Of a stretch of 64,000 nt of DNA, positions 19,906-29,887 are shown in pieces. The stretch is from the NCBI GenBank assembly GCA_052174475.1, contig JBQMRO010000042.1:124001-188000 (forward strand), in the 5' to 3' direction. Under the pieces are notes generated by a model. The model saw only the letters and a list, made by a program, of their open reading frames with translations, made no database searches and was not told the DNA's origin. How positions within the stretch are numbered: the stretch's first letter is position 1; the number at the start of each line of letters is the position of its first letter. The position numbers and the translations under genes are program-made. This DNA is from Arsenophonus sp052174475. GTDB lineage: Bacteria > Pseudomonadota > Gammaproteobacteria > Enterobacterales > Enterobacteriaceae.

Positions 19906-21318
19906 TTATTTTTCTAACCATTCAGTATGAAAGATATCATTTTTATCAATTCGTTTGTAAGTATGAGAGCCAAAATAATCACGTTGTGCCTGAATTAAAT
20001 TTGTCGGTAAAACAGCAGAACGATAACTATCATAATAAGAAATTGCTGATGTAAGCGTTGGTAATGGAATACCGTTTTGTATACCAAAGCAGATAATATC
20101 CCGTAATGATTGCTGATATTCATCAGTAATGTTTTTAAAATAAGGCGCGAACATTAAGTTCACTAAAGATAGATTTTGGTTATACGTATCGGTAATTTTT
20201 TGTAAAAATTGTGCCCGAATAATACAACCAGCACGGAAAATTCTGGCAATTTCACCATAATTTAACTGCCATTGATATTTATCTGATGCTACTTTTAATT
20301 GCTGAAAACCCTGAGCATAGGAAACGATTTTACCTAAATAAAGTGCGCGGCGGATTTTTTCAATAAATTCCTGCTTGTTGCCTTTAAATGAATTAATAAC
20401 GGGCCCAGTCAGAATTTTTGCTGCTGCTACCCGCTGTGCTTTTAAAAATGAGAGATAACGAGCAAATACCGATTCAGTAATAAGTGTAGCAGGTACTCCT
20501 AAGTCTAGAGCGCTTTGACTGGTCCATTTTCCAGTTCCTTTATTAGCGGCTTCATCTAAGATTAAATCAATCAAATAATTACCGGTTTGCTCTTCTTTTT
20601 TATGAAAAATATCCGCTGTAATTTCAATTAGATAACTACTTAACTCACCTTTATTCCATTCAGTAAAAATATTGGCTAATTCTTCATTATTTAATTTTAA
20701 TACGTTTTTAAGTATTGAATAAACTTCAGCAATTAGCTGCATATCAGCATATTCGATCCCATTATGCACCATTTTTACATAATGGCCTGCACCATCAGGG
20801 CCAATATAGCTTACACAGGGCTGACCATCGGCTTTAGCTGCAATCTGTTCTAATATAGGTGCCACTAAGTTATAAGCCTGTTTTTGTCCACCAGGCATGA
20901 TAGAGGGTCCTTTTAATGCTCCCTCTTCACCACCAGAAACACCGGTTCCAATAAAGTTAAATCCTTGCGCTGAAAGTTCTTGATTACGTCGGATAGTATC
21001 CTGGTAATAAGTATTGCCACCATCGATTAGTATATCACCTTTATTAAGGTGAGGTATTAAGGAATCTATGGTTTTATCTGTCGCTTCACCCGCTTTTACC
21101 ATTAAAAAAATACAACGAGGTTTTTCTAATGAATCAACAAATTCCTTAATGGAATAGCATGGAATTAATTTTCTACCTGGATTTTTTGCGATTACTTCAT
21201 TACTTTTTTCTTCAGAACGATTAAAAATAGAAACTGAATAACCTCGACTTTCAATATTAAGTGCTAAATTACATCCCATAACAGCCATACCAACTACACC
21301 AATTTGTTGTTTTGACAT
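19906..21318 (-). CDS. gnd: 6-phosphogluconate dehydrogenase, decarboxylating
   Basis: Converts 6-phosphogluconate and NADP+ to ribulose 5-phosphate, CO2 and NADPH in the oxidative pentose phosphate pathway (cytosol). 470 aa, against 468 in E. coli. N-terminal Rossmann domain with VGMAVMGCNLALNI; IDGGNTYYQDT; substrate site GTGVSGGEEGALKGPSIMPGG; catalytic lysine region GHYVKMVHNGIEYADMQLI; NKGTGKWTSQSALDLG; C-terminal QRDYFGSHTYKRID. Intact. Ribosome site AGGAGTAATTC sits just before the ATG. It is divergent from yoaE, with about 230 bases for both promoters. Confidence 0.97.
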   Translation of the reverse strand: MSKQQIGVVGMAVMGCNLALNIESRGYSVSIFNRSEEKSNEVIAKNPGRKLIPCYSIKEFVDSLEKPRCIFLMVKAGEATDKTIDSLIPHLNKGDILIDGGNTYYQDTIRRNQELSAQGFNFIGTGVSGGEEGALKGPSIMPGGQKQAYNLVAPILEQIAAKADGQPCVSYIGPDGAGHYVKMVHNGIEYADMQLIAEVYSILKNVLKLNNEELANIFTEWNKGELSSYLIEITADIFHKKEEQTGNYLIDLILDEAANKGTGKWTSQSALDLGVPATLITESVFARYLSFLKAQRVAAAKILTGPVINSFKGNKQEFIEKIRRALYLGKIVSYAQGFQQLKVASDKYQWQLNYGEIARIFRAGCIIRAQFLQKITDTYNQNLSLVNLMFAPYFKNITDEYQQSLRDIICFGIQNGIPLPTLTSAISYYDSYRSAVLPTNLIQAQRDYFGSHTYKRIDKNDIFHTEWLEK

Positions 21319-21549
21319 GAATTACTCCTGTCTGATAATTAATTACCCACAGTTAACGAGAAAATATATTTTATATATTGGTATATTAACTTATTCTATA
21401 GTTTGATGATAGTAATTTCATGCCTTTAAGAACACTATATTTCGACTAAAAACGATTAAAAATGTTTTTATATTGAAATTTTTATTTAAAGTGACCATTA
21501 TTCGAATAGTTCGGCATAAACCATCATATTAAAAGGGAAAATAAATTTT
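21319..21549. promoter_or_regulatory. divergent gnd / yoaE intergenic region
   Basis: A 231-base AT-rich region between two divergently transcribed intact genes, so it must hold promoters for both. I see no specific operator. TTAAAAGGGAAAAT just before 21550 contains a plausible AAGGG ribosome site for yoaE. Confidence 0.5.
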
Positions 21550-23109
21550 ATGGAATGGATCGCTGACCCCACGATGTGGGCTGGGCTTCTTACTCTTATC
21601 GTACTCGAAATAGTGCTTGGCATTGATAATTTAGTCTTTATTGCTATCTTAGCTGATAAATTACAGGCTAAATTACGTAATAAAGCAAGAATAACTGGTT
21701 TAACATGCGCGCTATTTATGCGTATTGTCTTATTGTTTAGTCTCACTTTACTTGTTTCTCTAACTAATCCTATCATTAACATTTTGGGTCATCCATTTAG
21801 TACGCGTGATATTTTGATGCTTGTTGGTGGTTTTTTTTTGCTTTTTAAAGCCACTATGGAGCTAAATGAACGGTTAGAAGGTAAAGATAAACAATCTGGT
21901 AAACAACGCAAAACAGCTAAATTTTGGGCTGTTGTAGCACAAATTATTGTATTAGACGCTATTTTTTCACTTGATTCGGTAATTACTGCCATTGGCATGG
22001 TTGAGCACATTGCTATTATGATTGCAGCGGTCACTATTGCTATGATATTAATGATTATAGCTAGCAGACTATTAACCATGTTTATTAATACCCATCCAAC
22101 TATAGTTATTCTCTGTCTCAGTTTTTTACTTATGATTGGTTTCAGCTTAGTAGCTGAAGGATTTGGTTATTTAATACCAAAAGGCTATTTATACGTCGCT
22201 ATTGGTTTTTCTATTATGATCGAATCGCTTAATCAATTTGCATTATTTAATCGACGCCGTTTTTTAAAAGAAACTAAATCACTACGGGAAAGAACTGCAG
22301 AAGCAGTATTACGGGTTTTAGATGGTCAACATGAATGCGCTGAATTAGATCATAGCACCACTGATTTAATCAGTGATAGTAATGGTATTTTTGATCAACA
22401 AGAACGACAAATGATCGTTCGTTTATTAGGATTTGCTCAACGTAATGTTAGTAGTATTATGACTTCGCGCCATGACGTTGAGTATATTGATATCAACAAG
22501 CCTTCAGATAAGTTACTTTCATTGCTAGAAAAAAAACCACATACACGTCTTGTTGTTACTGATGAATCAATAAGCGATGAGCCTGTTGGGGTTATACACG
22601 TTATCGACATATTAAATCAACAATTAAAAAAGCAAAAACTTAACTTACATGTGCTTATTACTCAACCACTAATTTTTCCTGAAGGCTTATCACTACTTCA
22701 AGCATTAGAACAACTTCGTAAAGCTCATACCCATTTTGCCTTTATTGTTGATGAATTTGGTTCTGTCGAAGGAATTGTTACGTTGACGGACATTATGGAA
22801 ACTATTGCCGGTAATATGCCGATCAGTGAAGAAGAGGTAGATTCTCGTTATGATATTCAACAATTAGAGGATAGTCGTTGGGTTGCTAATGGCTTCATGC
22901 CTTTAGAAGATTTGATTCTTTATGTGTCAATTACGCTTGATGAAAAACGCGAATATCAGACAATTGCTGGATTATTAATGGAGCGTTTACAACGAATGCC
23001 TGTTGTGGGTGAACGTATCACAATCGAAAATTGGATTTTTGAACCATTGGAAGTCACTAGTCACCGCCTTAAAAAGGTATTGATATCACCTTTCCTACAA
23101 ATTGGCTAA
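21550..23109 (+). CDS. yoaE: TerC-family membrane protein with CBS domains (YoaE-like)
   Basis: 519 aa, the length of E. coli YoaE (518). N-terminal TerC domain of about seven membrane segments (residues 10-235) begins DPTMWAGLLTLIVLEIVLGIDN, with the acidic in-membrane motifs LGIDN and LDAIFSLDSVITAIGM. Then a cytosolic pair of CBS domains (about 300-420; FAFIVDEFGSVEGIVTLTDI) and a C-terminal CorC/HlyC transporter-associated domain. TerC proteins are linked to metal export or metal loading of secreted proteins; the role of YoaE itself is not settled. In E. coli yoaE lies near pabB, so the two form a retained piece of ancestral neighbourhood here. Confidence 0.93.
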   Translation: MEWIADPTMWAGLLTLIVLEIVLGIDNLVFIAILADKLQAKLRNKARITGLTCALFMRIVLLFSLTLLVSLTNPIINILGHPFSTRDILMLVGGFFLLFKATMELNERLEGKDKQSGKQRKTAKFWAVVAQIIVLDAIFSLDSVITAIGMVEHIAIMIAAVTIAMILMIIASRLLTMFINTHPTIVILCLSFLLMIGFSLVAEGFGYLIPKGYLYVAIGFSIMIESLNQFALFNRRRFLKETKSLRERTAEAVLRVLDGQHECAELDHSTTDLISDSNGIFDQQERQMIVRLLGFAQRNVSSIMTSRHDVEYIDINKPSDKLLSLLEKKPHTRLVVTDESISDEPVGVIHVIDILNQQLKKQKLNLHVLITQPLIFPEGLSLLQALEQLRKAHTHFAFIVDEFGSVEGIVTLTDIMETIAGNMPISEEEVDSRYDIQQLEDSRWVANGFMPLEDLILYVSITLDEKREYQTIAGLLMERLQRMPVVGERITIENWIFEPLEVTSHRLKKVLISPFLQIG

Positions 23110-23239
23110 AAATGATGTTAAACAAAATATTACCTTAATATAAACTATAACGCGTCTCTGTGAGTTGGTGCTCTATATTTATTAAAAATGTTAATCTAAA
23201 ATTAATTTTTAGATTAAACCTCTTAAATTAATTAAGAAT
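23110..23239. other. AT-rich spacer between convergent yoaE and the asmA remnant
   Basis: Nothing coding seen. ATTTTTAGATTAAACC and nearby AT palindromes are too weak to call a terminator. Confidence 0.4.
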
Positions 23240-25045
23240 TAAGTGTTTTTAGCTTTCTATTAAATATTATCACGCAATAATTTCAAGATTCAATTGACAC
23301 TATAGATTTCCCATCAACCATAAATACGTAGATGAATAATTACTAATTCTTCAATTTTATTAAAGAAATAATAATTTCATGCCAGTCTTTATTGATGTTA
23401 ACCAGTAATTTCACCTTTGCAGATTTCCTTGCTAAATTTAACTAATCGTTACTATTACCTATTTATATTCATAGCGCCAGAAGAAGCTAAATTTTAGAAC
23501 GGTAACTTAAGGTTGATAAGTTTTATATCAACGTTCAAATTTTCAATTTGAATGTATTATCTTCAAAGTTTTTTTAGGGTTGTCAATCTTATCAGTTAGG
23601 CTAAAAAGGCGTGTTGAATTAGTAAACCTATATTAATCCTGTTAAATTATAACTTGGATAATATCACATTAGAGTTATCAGACTTAAAATTTAACAGCGT
23701 TAATTTAACATAACCCGGATCCCTGATAAATTTTCTTATAATATTAATGAACCATTTAGTTTAATTGGTATGTAAAAAATCCTTTGCAGTAAAGGAGCTA
23801 TTTAACATGATTAAATTTGAGCTTAGCCGTAAAAATAACCGGACTATTTTCATAATTTAAACTCATAGGTAATTCAAAATTTCCACATAATAACCCAATT
23901 TCTGGTTGACTAACAGTTAATAACGCTTTTAATATAATAATATTAGACTTAAAGATATCAACAACTAAACCTCGATATATGTGTTTATTAACAGAGATTA
24001 TTGCTTTTAAAAGCAATTGCTTTAAATAACTTAAATCATAATTATCGATTATTAGTCAACGTAAACAGAATTAGTACTTATTTAAGGTGGTATTCTTGTC
24101 TTTAGAAAGTTACTTAATAAAGATTATCAACTTAAAATCTTATCTAGATTCAGTTTACTGAAAGTAATGTTTAATTGATAATCTGGAAATTTACTTAAAT
24201 GAGTACCAACTAGATTGCCATTTAAATTATTATAATTGACGTTAATAGCTAAATTAGAAAGAGCTATTACGGCTTATTGATCATATAAATAATTAAGCAA
24301 TAAAGTTGTATTGCTGCTAATTCCATCTGTTAGTAAATTAACACCACTAATTTTATATTTTAATTAATTTTACCTGCGATTTGATGCGGATAATTTAAAA
24401 TATTCAGTTTTCTTTTAAAGAAAAGAATGAGAGATTGGTAATCTTTACTCATATTGCTACTAAAATTAACGCTAATAAAATGATCATCTTCCATTTTTGG
24501 AAAGATGAGAATATTACGCATATTTAATTTGGTATTATTACCTAACTGCTAAATTAATAAACTATAAGTCAGTTAGTTTTATTAAACTTAAATAACTATT
24601 TACAATCATTATTGTTTTTGTACTAATACGGTTAAGGAATTCTAGAGCAATTAGAATTTCTGGATTTTAATTTGTTTTACTTCTGGAAGTGAAGCATAAA
24701 ATTGCATTACAGATTATAATCTGTTCAACAGAAAGTTGATGGGAAATTAACGGCTATAAAAGGAGATAGCGAGCCAGCATATTATCCAGCACTAATATGC
24801 TGGACTCATCGCATTAGGATCGTTGAATGAAATAGACCAAGTAATGGTACTTAAATTTGCTAATAAATTCCAACGCATTTCGCTTTAAAAAAGCTAAATG
24901 ATATCCGTTTTTTGTTCAATTTTATCAATTAAATAGTGACGGAAGTCACTGGGATTAATAAGCAATACTAGCGTCGTTAACCCTGCTAAGATAGCCAGGG
25001 TCAGGATAGTTAATGTGGTTAGAAATAGTTCTATCCACAGTCTCC
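23240..25045 (-). pseudogene. asmA: asmA pseudogene (AsmA envelope protein)
   Basis: About 1.8 kb of decayed coding sequence downstream of udk-dcd, the usual place for asmA. At the 5' end (24900-25027) the minus strand reads FLTTLTILTLAILAGLTTLV followed by LLINPSDFRHYLIDKIEQKT, a close match to the AsmA membrane anchor and start (FLTTLMILLVVLVAGLSALV in E. coli). At the other end (23280-23340) LRIYG.WEIYSVN matches the C-terminal LRVYGNWQQLNYSL. Between them are only scattered short islands and many stops. AsmA belongs to the family that helps phospholipid transport to the outer membrane. The ~1.85 kb length equals the intact gene, so there is no large deletion. Confidence 0.85.
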
Positions 25046-25237
25046 ATCAAATATACCCTAAACAACTAATTAATAATTTCATCTTTATATAGCTTTTTCT
25101 ATAAACTAGAATAATATAATTACATTTAATGTAGCCTGATTTCAGAAAAATACCGAGTTAATTAACTTAATATATTATAACTTATGAGTATTTTACTATC
25201 TTCACTAATCTTATTCTTCTCATTGTTGCGAACATTA

Positions 25238-25783
25238 TTAATTTTTATATTTTGCGTTCTGACGACGATTATATGGGCGATCAGCTGAACCGGATAAAGT
25301 TTCAAAACTTAATGCGCCAATAACCATGCCAGGTCGTAATGCTAATGGCAATTTGCCTGAATTATAAAACTCCAGCACGATCTGACCGCACCAACCGGGA
25401 TCAATACGGTGAGCAGTAACATGCACCATTAATCCCAAGCGAGCAAGAGAAGAACGACCATCAAGCCAACCAAGAATATTATCAGGTAAAGTAACTGATT
25501 CTAAAGTGACCGCCAATACTAATTCACCAGGATGTAAAAAAAACGCATCATTATGGCTTAAAATAATTTCATCGCTTATTACTCGATCCAATGCAGCATT
25601 AATTTCATTTTTTTGCCCACTAAGATTGATATAAGGTGAAGTATATCCCTGAAATACTTGGAATTTATTACCTAAACAAATATCAACTGTTGCTCCATTA
25701 ATTCGTTCAATTGATGGGCGTGGTTCAATAATTAATTTCTTTTCATTAAGCCATATAACTATATCACGGTCGCAAAGTCGCAT
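25238..25783 (-). CDS. dcd: dCTP deaminase, slightly truncated
   Basis: Deaminates dCTP to dUTP, the main route to dTTP in enterobacteria. 181 aa against 193 in E. coli: the last twelve residues are missing because of tandem stop codons after QNAKYKN. The start MRLCDRDIVIWLNEK and all catalytic elements remain: INGATVDICLGNKF, DEIILSHNDAFFLHPGELVLA, DGRSSLARLGLMVHVTAHRIDPGW and VLEFYNSGKLPLALRPGM (with the catalytic glutamate). The lost tail lies beyond the core fold, so activity is plausible. It lies 32 nt downstream of udk with its own AAGGAGAT-type ribosome site, a conserved udk-dcd pair. Confidence 0.93.
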   Translation of the reverse strand: MRLCDRDIVIWLNEKKLIIEPRPSIERINGATVDICLGNKFQVFQGYTSPYINLSGQKNEINAALDRVISDEIILSHNDAFFLHPGELVLAVTLESVTLPDNILGWLDGRSSLARLGLMVHVTAHRIDPGWCGQIVLEFYNSGKLPLALRPGMVIGALSFETLSGSADRPYNRRQNAKYKN

Positions 25784-25815
25784 CTTCTATCTCCTTGTGA
25801 GAGTTGCTAATCTAT

Positions 25816-26472
25816 TTATAGATGATTACTGGCAGAACAAAACTCCTCTATTTTAGCTTTTAGAATATCAATCGCCACCCGATTTTTTCCGCCACGAGGG
25901 ACAATAATATCTGCATATTGTTTCGATGGCTCAATAAATTGGAGAAACATTGGACGAACTGTTTTAGTATATTGTTCAATAACAGAATCTAACGTTCGCT
26001 CTCGTTCATTAACATCTCGTTTAATTCTTCTTACTAAGCAAATATCCAGTGGCGTATCAACATAAATGGAAAAATCCATATTCTTACGTAATCGCTTATC
26101 AGTTAATAATAAAATACCTTCAATAATGATAACTTTTTTAGGCTGAAAAAAAAATGTTACGCGCTTACGCGTATGCTGAGTATAATCGTATTGTGGTAGA
26201 TTAATACCTTTTCCTGTCTTCAACAATTGAAGATGATGAAAAAGCAGATCATGATCCATTGAGTTTGGATGGTCGTAGTTTACTTTCACCCGTTCTTCAA
26301 TTGGAATATTATATTGATCTCGATAGTAACAATCCTCAGTAATCACACCAATATTGTGGTCACCAACTTGATTACGTAGTTCATTATAAAGCGTTTTTGC
26401 AATAAGACTTTTACCCGATGCTGAAGCACCTGATATACCTACAATAGCGCAGTTATGTGCTGGATCAGCCAT
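25816..26472 (-). CDS. udk: uridine kinase
   Basis: Phosphorylates uridine and cytidine to UMP and CMP in pyrimidine salvage. 218 aa (213 in E. coli). P-loop GISGASASGKSLIA near residue 12, then EDCYYRDQ, NYDHPNSMDHDLL, the IIEGILLLTD segment, RRIKRDVNERERT and QYADIIVPRGGKNRVAIDIL. The frame is complete and the C-terminal ASNHL extension is minor. First gene of the udk-dcd-asmA group, of which only asmA is dead. Confidence 0.96.
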   Translation of the reverse strand: MADPAHNCAIVGISGASASGKSLIAKTLYNELRNQVGDHNIGVITEDCYYRDQYNIPIEERVKVNYDHPNSMDHDLLFHHLQLLKTGKGINLPQYDYTQHTRKRVTFFFQPKKVIIIEGILLLTDKRLRKNMDFSIYVDTPLDICLVRRIKRDVNERERTLDSVIEQYTKTVRPMFLQFIEPSKQYADIIVPRGGKNRVAIDILKAKIEEFCSASNHL

Positions 26473-26654
26473 TTTAAATAACCTAAATTTGAATAAAAGG
26501 AATTAATATAATTAAATATTATAAGCGAAAGAATTATAAGGGGTTATTTTAGTATCTTCCAGCATTTATAATTAAGTCTAACTAATTTTTATAATAAGAC
26601 CTAACTGTTTGCTCCAGAATTATTATATATATCCTTTTTACACAGTTCTATTCA
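26473..26654. other. spacer upstream of udk
   Basis: Presumed udk promoter region between udk and an IS481 relic; no defined elements recognised. Confidence 0.4.
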
Positions 26655-27200
26655 TAGAAAAGAGGCTACTCTGGATATAGTTGAGGGTAAAATATTATTA
26701 TGTTCCCTATTTAGGCAAACATAACATCTAAAATCAGAGTTAATCTTAATGTTAAGACAGAGAGAACTCTTACCTCTAATTTAGCTAAGCGTTATGGCAT
26801 ATCCTAAACTTATCTTTCCTAAAGGGAAAAAGAAGATCATGTTGATGATCGCGATCATATTCCTCATTGTTTGCCGATAATGCTGTCGTCTGCTCAGGAA
26901 GACCTAGTGTTTTCCTGCAAAAACTTTTTCTCTCTTTCCACGATATGCTAGAAATCCTATACAAATTCCTGAACGCTGTGTTGATCTCTATTTAGCTTAA
27001 AATGCTGTTTATATAGATACAGAAATGAGATTTTGCGTAAAATAAGGCAGGAAGTATACAAAGCCAGAATCTAAAAGCGTTTAAAAGTTACGAGTCTATT
27101 TATCTATACGTAGATGTGAAATATCTTCCGCGAATGTTAAATAAAACTTCACGACGTTATATTTTCGTATGCATAAGATCTCGACGCTCTCTCTATGGGT
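26655..27200 (+). mobile_element. IS481-family element, copy B (5' part)
   Basis: Matches copies at 1.8 and 51.3 kb: GGATATAGTTGAGGGTAAAATAT at the left, a decayed N-terminal HTH (IFAKYYxISEF-type sequence), AAGATCATGTTGATGATCGCGATCATATTCC, and VDVKYLPRML / RRYIFVCI / GFLSVF segments of the catalytic domain near 27110-27200. Heavily mutated. Confidence 0.75.
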
Positions 27201-27557
27201 TTTTATCCGTCTTCAGAAGGTAGGACAACTATTGGGTATGAGAACAAGGGCGCAGCTACACTCCTTTTAGGACGTTCATGATCTAAATACTGTTTATACT
27301 CTGCGACATGTTAATTTTTAGGAATTAATCTAGATGAATCAGAAGAAATCTTCTAGAAAGTATAAACTAGATAAATTAGGAAATTAATATGAGACTTCAT
27401 ATGTTACGCCGTCTGTTTTATCCAAAGTGTTTTATGATCTCTCTTTCCTAAAATGAATGATGACAGACTAACTGATTTTCATGTACTTAAAAATAGACTA
27501 TATAGCAATGCCTCTGAACTTACCCCTAAATTTTGGACATGCAGTATATTATTTACT
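27201..27557. other. unidentified sequence between IS481 copy B and IS256 copy 6
   Basis: About 360 bases with no recognised protein or repeat. A short frame MNQKKSSRKYKLDKLGN near 27332 is isolated and matches nothing I know. Confidence 0.4.
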
Positions 27558-28933
27558 GAGTTATTCTTATTTTTGGTGTATTGAATTTTCAAGATGGTAG
27601 CGTGTATCATGCCTGATTAATTTCATGAATGATTTTAACAAAAGAGAAATGATATACTATAAAAGTCTACCCTATAGATATTCGTAAAATCAGATATTAT
27701 CTTATCCATTTGATAAACTCATTCATAGTGCTACTATGGCATCTGATAGCGCTGTTCTTGAGATTGAGATCAAAGCCATGGTTGTAACAAGATATTAAAG
27801 GCAATTTATCAACAGGCGTATGCTGTCTTTCATAATGGCTATTTACCACAGAAAACCATATAAATTGCTATTGGCGATATTGAGATTAAAGCGCCTAAGG
27901 TTAAATCGCAGCAGCAACGGAATATTCTTCAACAATTCGTTTCTGACATGGATTTTATACCTGTTAGGTTATTGTTAACCATCAGTGATTTCAAGAAGTT
28001 ATAGAGCGCTTCTCGGTGAAAAAGCACATGTGGTTCCCCTTTCCTATGGGGTTATCAGCAGATTGAAACAGTAATGCCTTAAAGAGCCATTAGCAATGGC
28101 GATTGTATAATTTAAGCGATATGCGCTATATTTATTTCTTTGTCGATGATATACGCTATCTGCTGTCAAGCAAGATGATCGTCTTTACCTACTAGTAATT
28201 CGGCAATATTGCCGATTGCCGTAAAGGAGCTAGTTGCAGTCAAAAAATGCTTATCGAGAGTTATAGGCAAACTGAGTATAATTTTAAATGACCGGTAAGC
28301 GCTGGGTTTTACCGTATTTTACAGGATTGCTACGGAATCCGATGCCTTTGTTTTTTTTGAATGTAATGGCAAAGATATTCCCGGAAATGTAGCGATAACG
28401 TTGTTGGGTACACAAAATAACTGATGCGCTAGCTTCATATCCAAAAAGGAATGAAGCAAAAGTTAAAGGTGAGCTGCGAAGAAGGAGAAGGAGAAGGAGA
28501 AGGAGGTTATGGCTAGCAGAGGAGGATCCCTGATGTCACTAATAAAGCCTTTGATGCTTTCAGAAAGATTTTTAGCAAAGTGTATCCTGAATCGATGAAG
28601 GAGCTGTAGAAAGATCAAGAAAAATAGCTGCTATTCTATGCCTTCCTGTCAGCTGCACTTGGCGTCATAATAACGACGAATCCGATTTTAAATCAGCTTT
28701 TACGACAGCGAGGCTATGAATCTGACACGTAAATCGCTATAGTTCAAAAATAATCCTTTGAATGGTATTTAAGTTGTTCCCGTCTGATAAGAAAAGCTAA
28801 AACCGGCTAAAAAAGGTTTTACCTTTAACTTCTGGTGCTAAACAAGATCTAATTAAGAATAAAAAAAAGATTTATAAAACATCAGAGTGGGGGAAAGCCC
28901 TAGCCGTCCATATACCAGATTTCTTAACAGCTC
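27558..28933 (+). mobile_element. IS256-family element, copy 6, nearly full length, dead
   Basis: Left end GAGTTATTCTTATTTTTGG and right end CCAGATTTCTTAACAGCTC, with internal order as in copy 3. Islands: IGDIEIKAPKVKSQQQRNIL (27870-27930), a YIYFFVDDIR-like segment (28125-28150), and PAxxW...NNDESDFKSAFTTA-type sequence near 28660-28710. It carries a local hexanucleotide expansion, GGAGAA about four times, at 28478-28505. It is followed immediately by the C-terminal part of an IS481 gene, so it probably inserted into IS481 copy B. Confidence 0.83.
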
Positions 28934-28935
28934 TA

Positions 28936-29085
28936 ATTCTGATTAATAGCTTAAGATAATTCTACATGATATATTGATCTGTAAAATCAGGAATTATCCT
29001 AATCACTATTAGGTAGTAAAATTCCATTGCAGTTTATGAAATATTAGTTTCAAGTTAAACAAGACAAATATCCTGATTGTTCTAC
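28936..29085 (+). mobile_element. IS481-family C-terminal fragment
   Basis: ATTCTACATGATATATTGATCTGTAAAATCAGGAATTATCC and GGTAGTAAAATTCCATTGCAG match the 3' end of copies F and G (the VHLYNHQLPQSALxSKTPLQ region of the transposase). Likely the right-hand part of copy B, separated by IS256 copy 6. Confidence 0.7.
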
Positions 29086-29339
29086 TTAAGAGAGAGAAAG
29101 ACAGAATAGTTGATATTAGGTTTCCTATTACCAGATAAAGATAGAATAAGTAAAAAGCGCATAAATATTATCAACCAATATAAAGTATTTGTTGAAAACA
29201 ACATAAATACTAGCCATATAAACAAAACATACTGACTAATAATTAATTAGTTTAATTTGGTAGGATAGTGTTGATCGATGGAATTAAAAATAGCAATAAT
29301 TTGTTATTTTTATTTTTATTTATTGTGTTGATTAACAAT
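29086..29339. other. spacer, no gene recognised
   Basis: AT-rich, with no coding similarity seen; lies between IS481 debris and the displaced metG tail. Confidence 0.4.
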
Positions 29340-29558
29340 CTATTTTACTTTCAATACCAGGATTTGGCTCCTGTATCTGAACTTAATAGAAAATATCTTT
29401 ATTACCAGGACCGATGGTTTAATATCATTCCTTTGTATACCAAAATGGATTTTTCTTGGTGCTAAATTAGCGATTAAGCGCGTTAAGCAGCCTTCAGGTA
29501 CTTTCGGATCAGGATATACTGTACGAATTACCAGAAAACTTATCAATTCTTATTGAAT
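29340..29558 (-). pseudogene. metG: displaced 3' end of metG (tRNA-binding domain)
   Basis: The minus strand reads IRTVYPDPKVPEG...LIANLAPRKIHFGIQ, matching the end of MetRS (IRSAYPDPQALIG...MVANLAPRKMRFGIS in E. coli), and finishes VLKVK where E. coli has GHQVK. A frameshift separates it from a preceding DKFSG at 29550. It is cut from the rest of metG by an IS256 fragment at 29559-29735, so it cannot be expressed as part of the synthetase. Confidence 0.88.
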
Positions 29559-29735
29559 TGGCTTTCATGACAGCGATGGTAGACGAATCCGAGGCACGAA
29601 AAGCACTGTAGTTCAAAAATAACTATTTCAATGGTATTTAAGTTGTCTCATCTGCTTAGAAATAGTTGGATTGGCTAAGAGGATTTGATTTGCTGACCAT
29701 GCTAGTAAACAACGTCCAGCTACCTAAATCTAATT
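29559..29735 (+). mobile_element. IS256-family fragment inside the metG tail
   Basis: GACGAATCCGAGGCACGAAAAGCACTGTAGTTCAAAAATAAC and CTGACCATGCTAGTAAACAACGTCC match the 3' region of IS256 copies such as copy 8 (36050-36240). It lacks the 5' three-quarters and the exact 3' end. It sits between the two halves of the metG C-terminal domain, in the opposite orientation. Confidence 0.75.
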
Positions 29736-29887
29736 ATAGTTTTAGTAGTTTATTGAAGTTGTAGCCTTCGATTAAATTATCTAATTTAATTAGAGCAAGT
29801 TGTAAGTTTGCTTTGTGGAAATCATTAAAACTGATTGCATCTTGGATAGATTCCAGAGTCTTGTTGCTTTAGTCATCGCAAGTATCG

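Noticed and set aside
29268..29465. 65-codon plus-strand open frame
   Set aside because: It overlaps, in antisense, the displaced metG tail, which explains the sequence.
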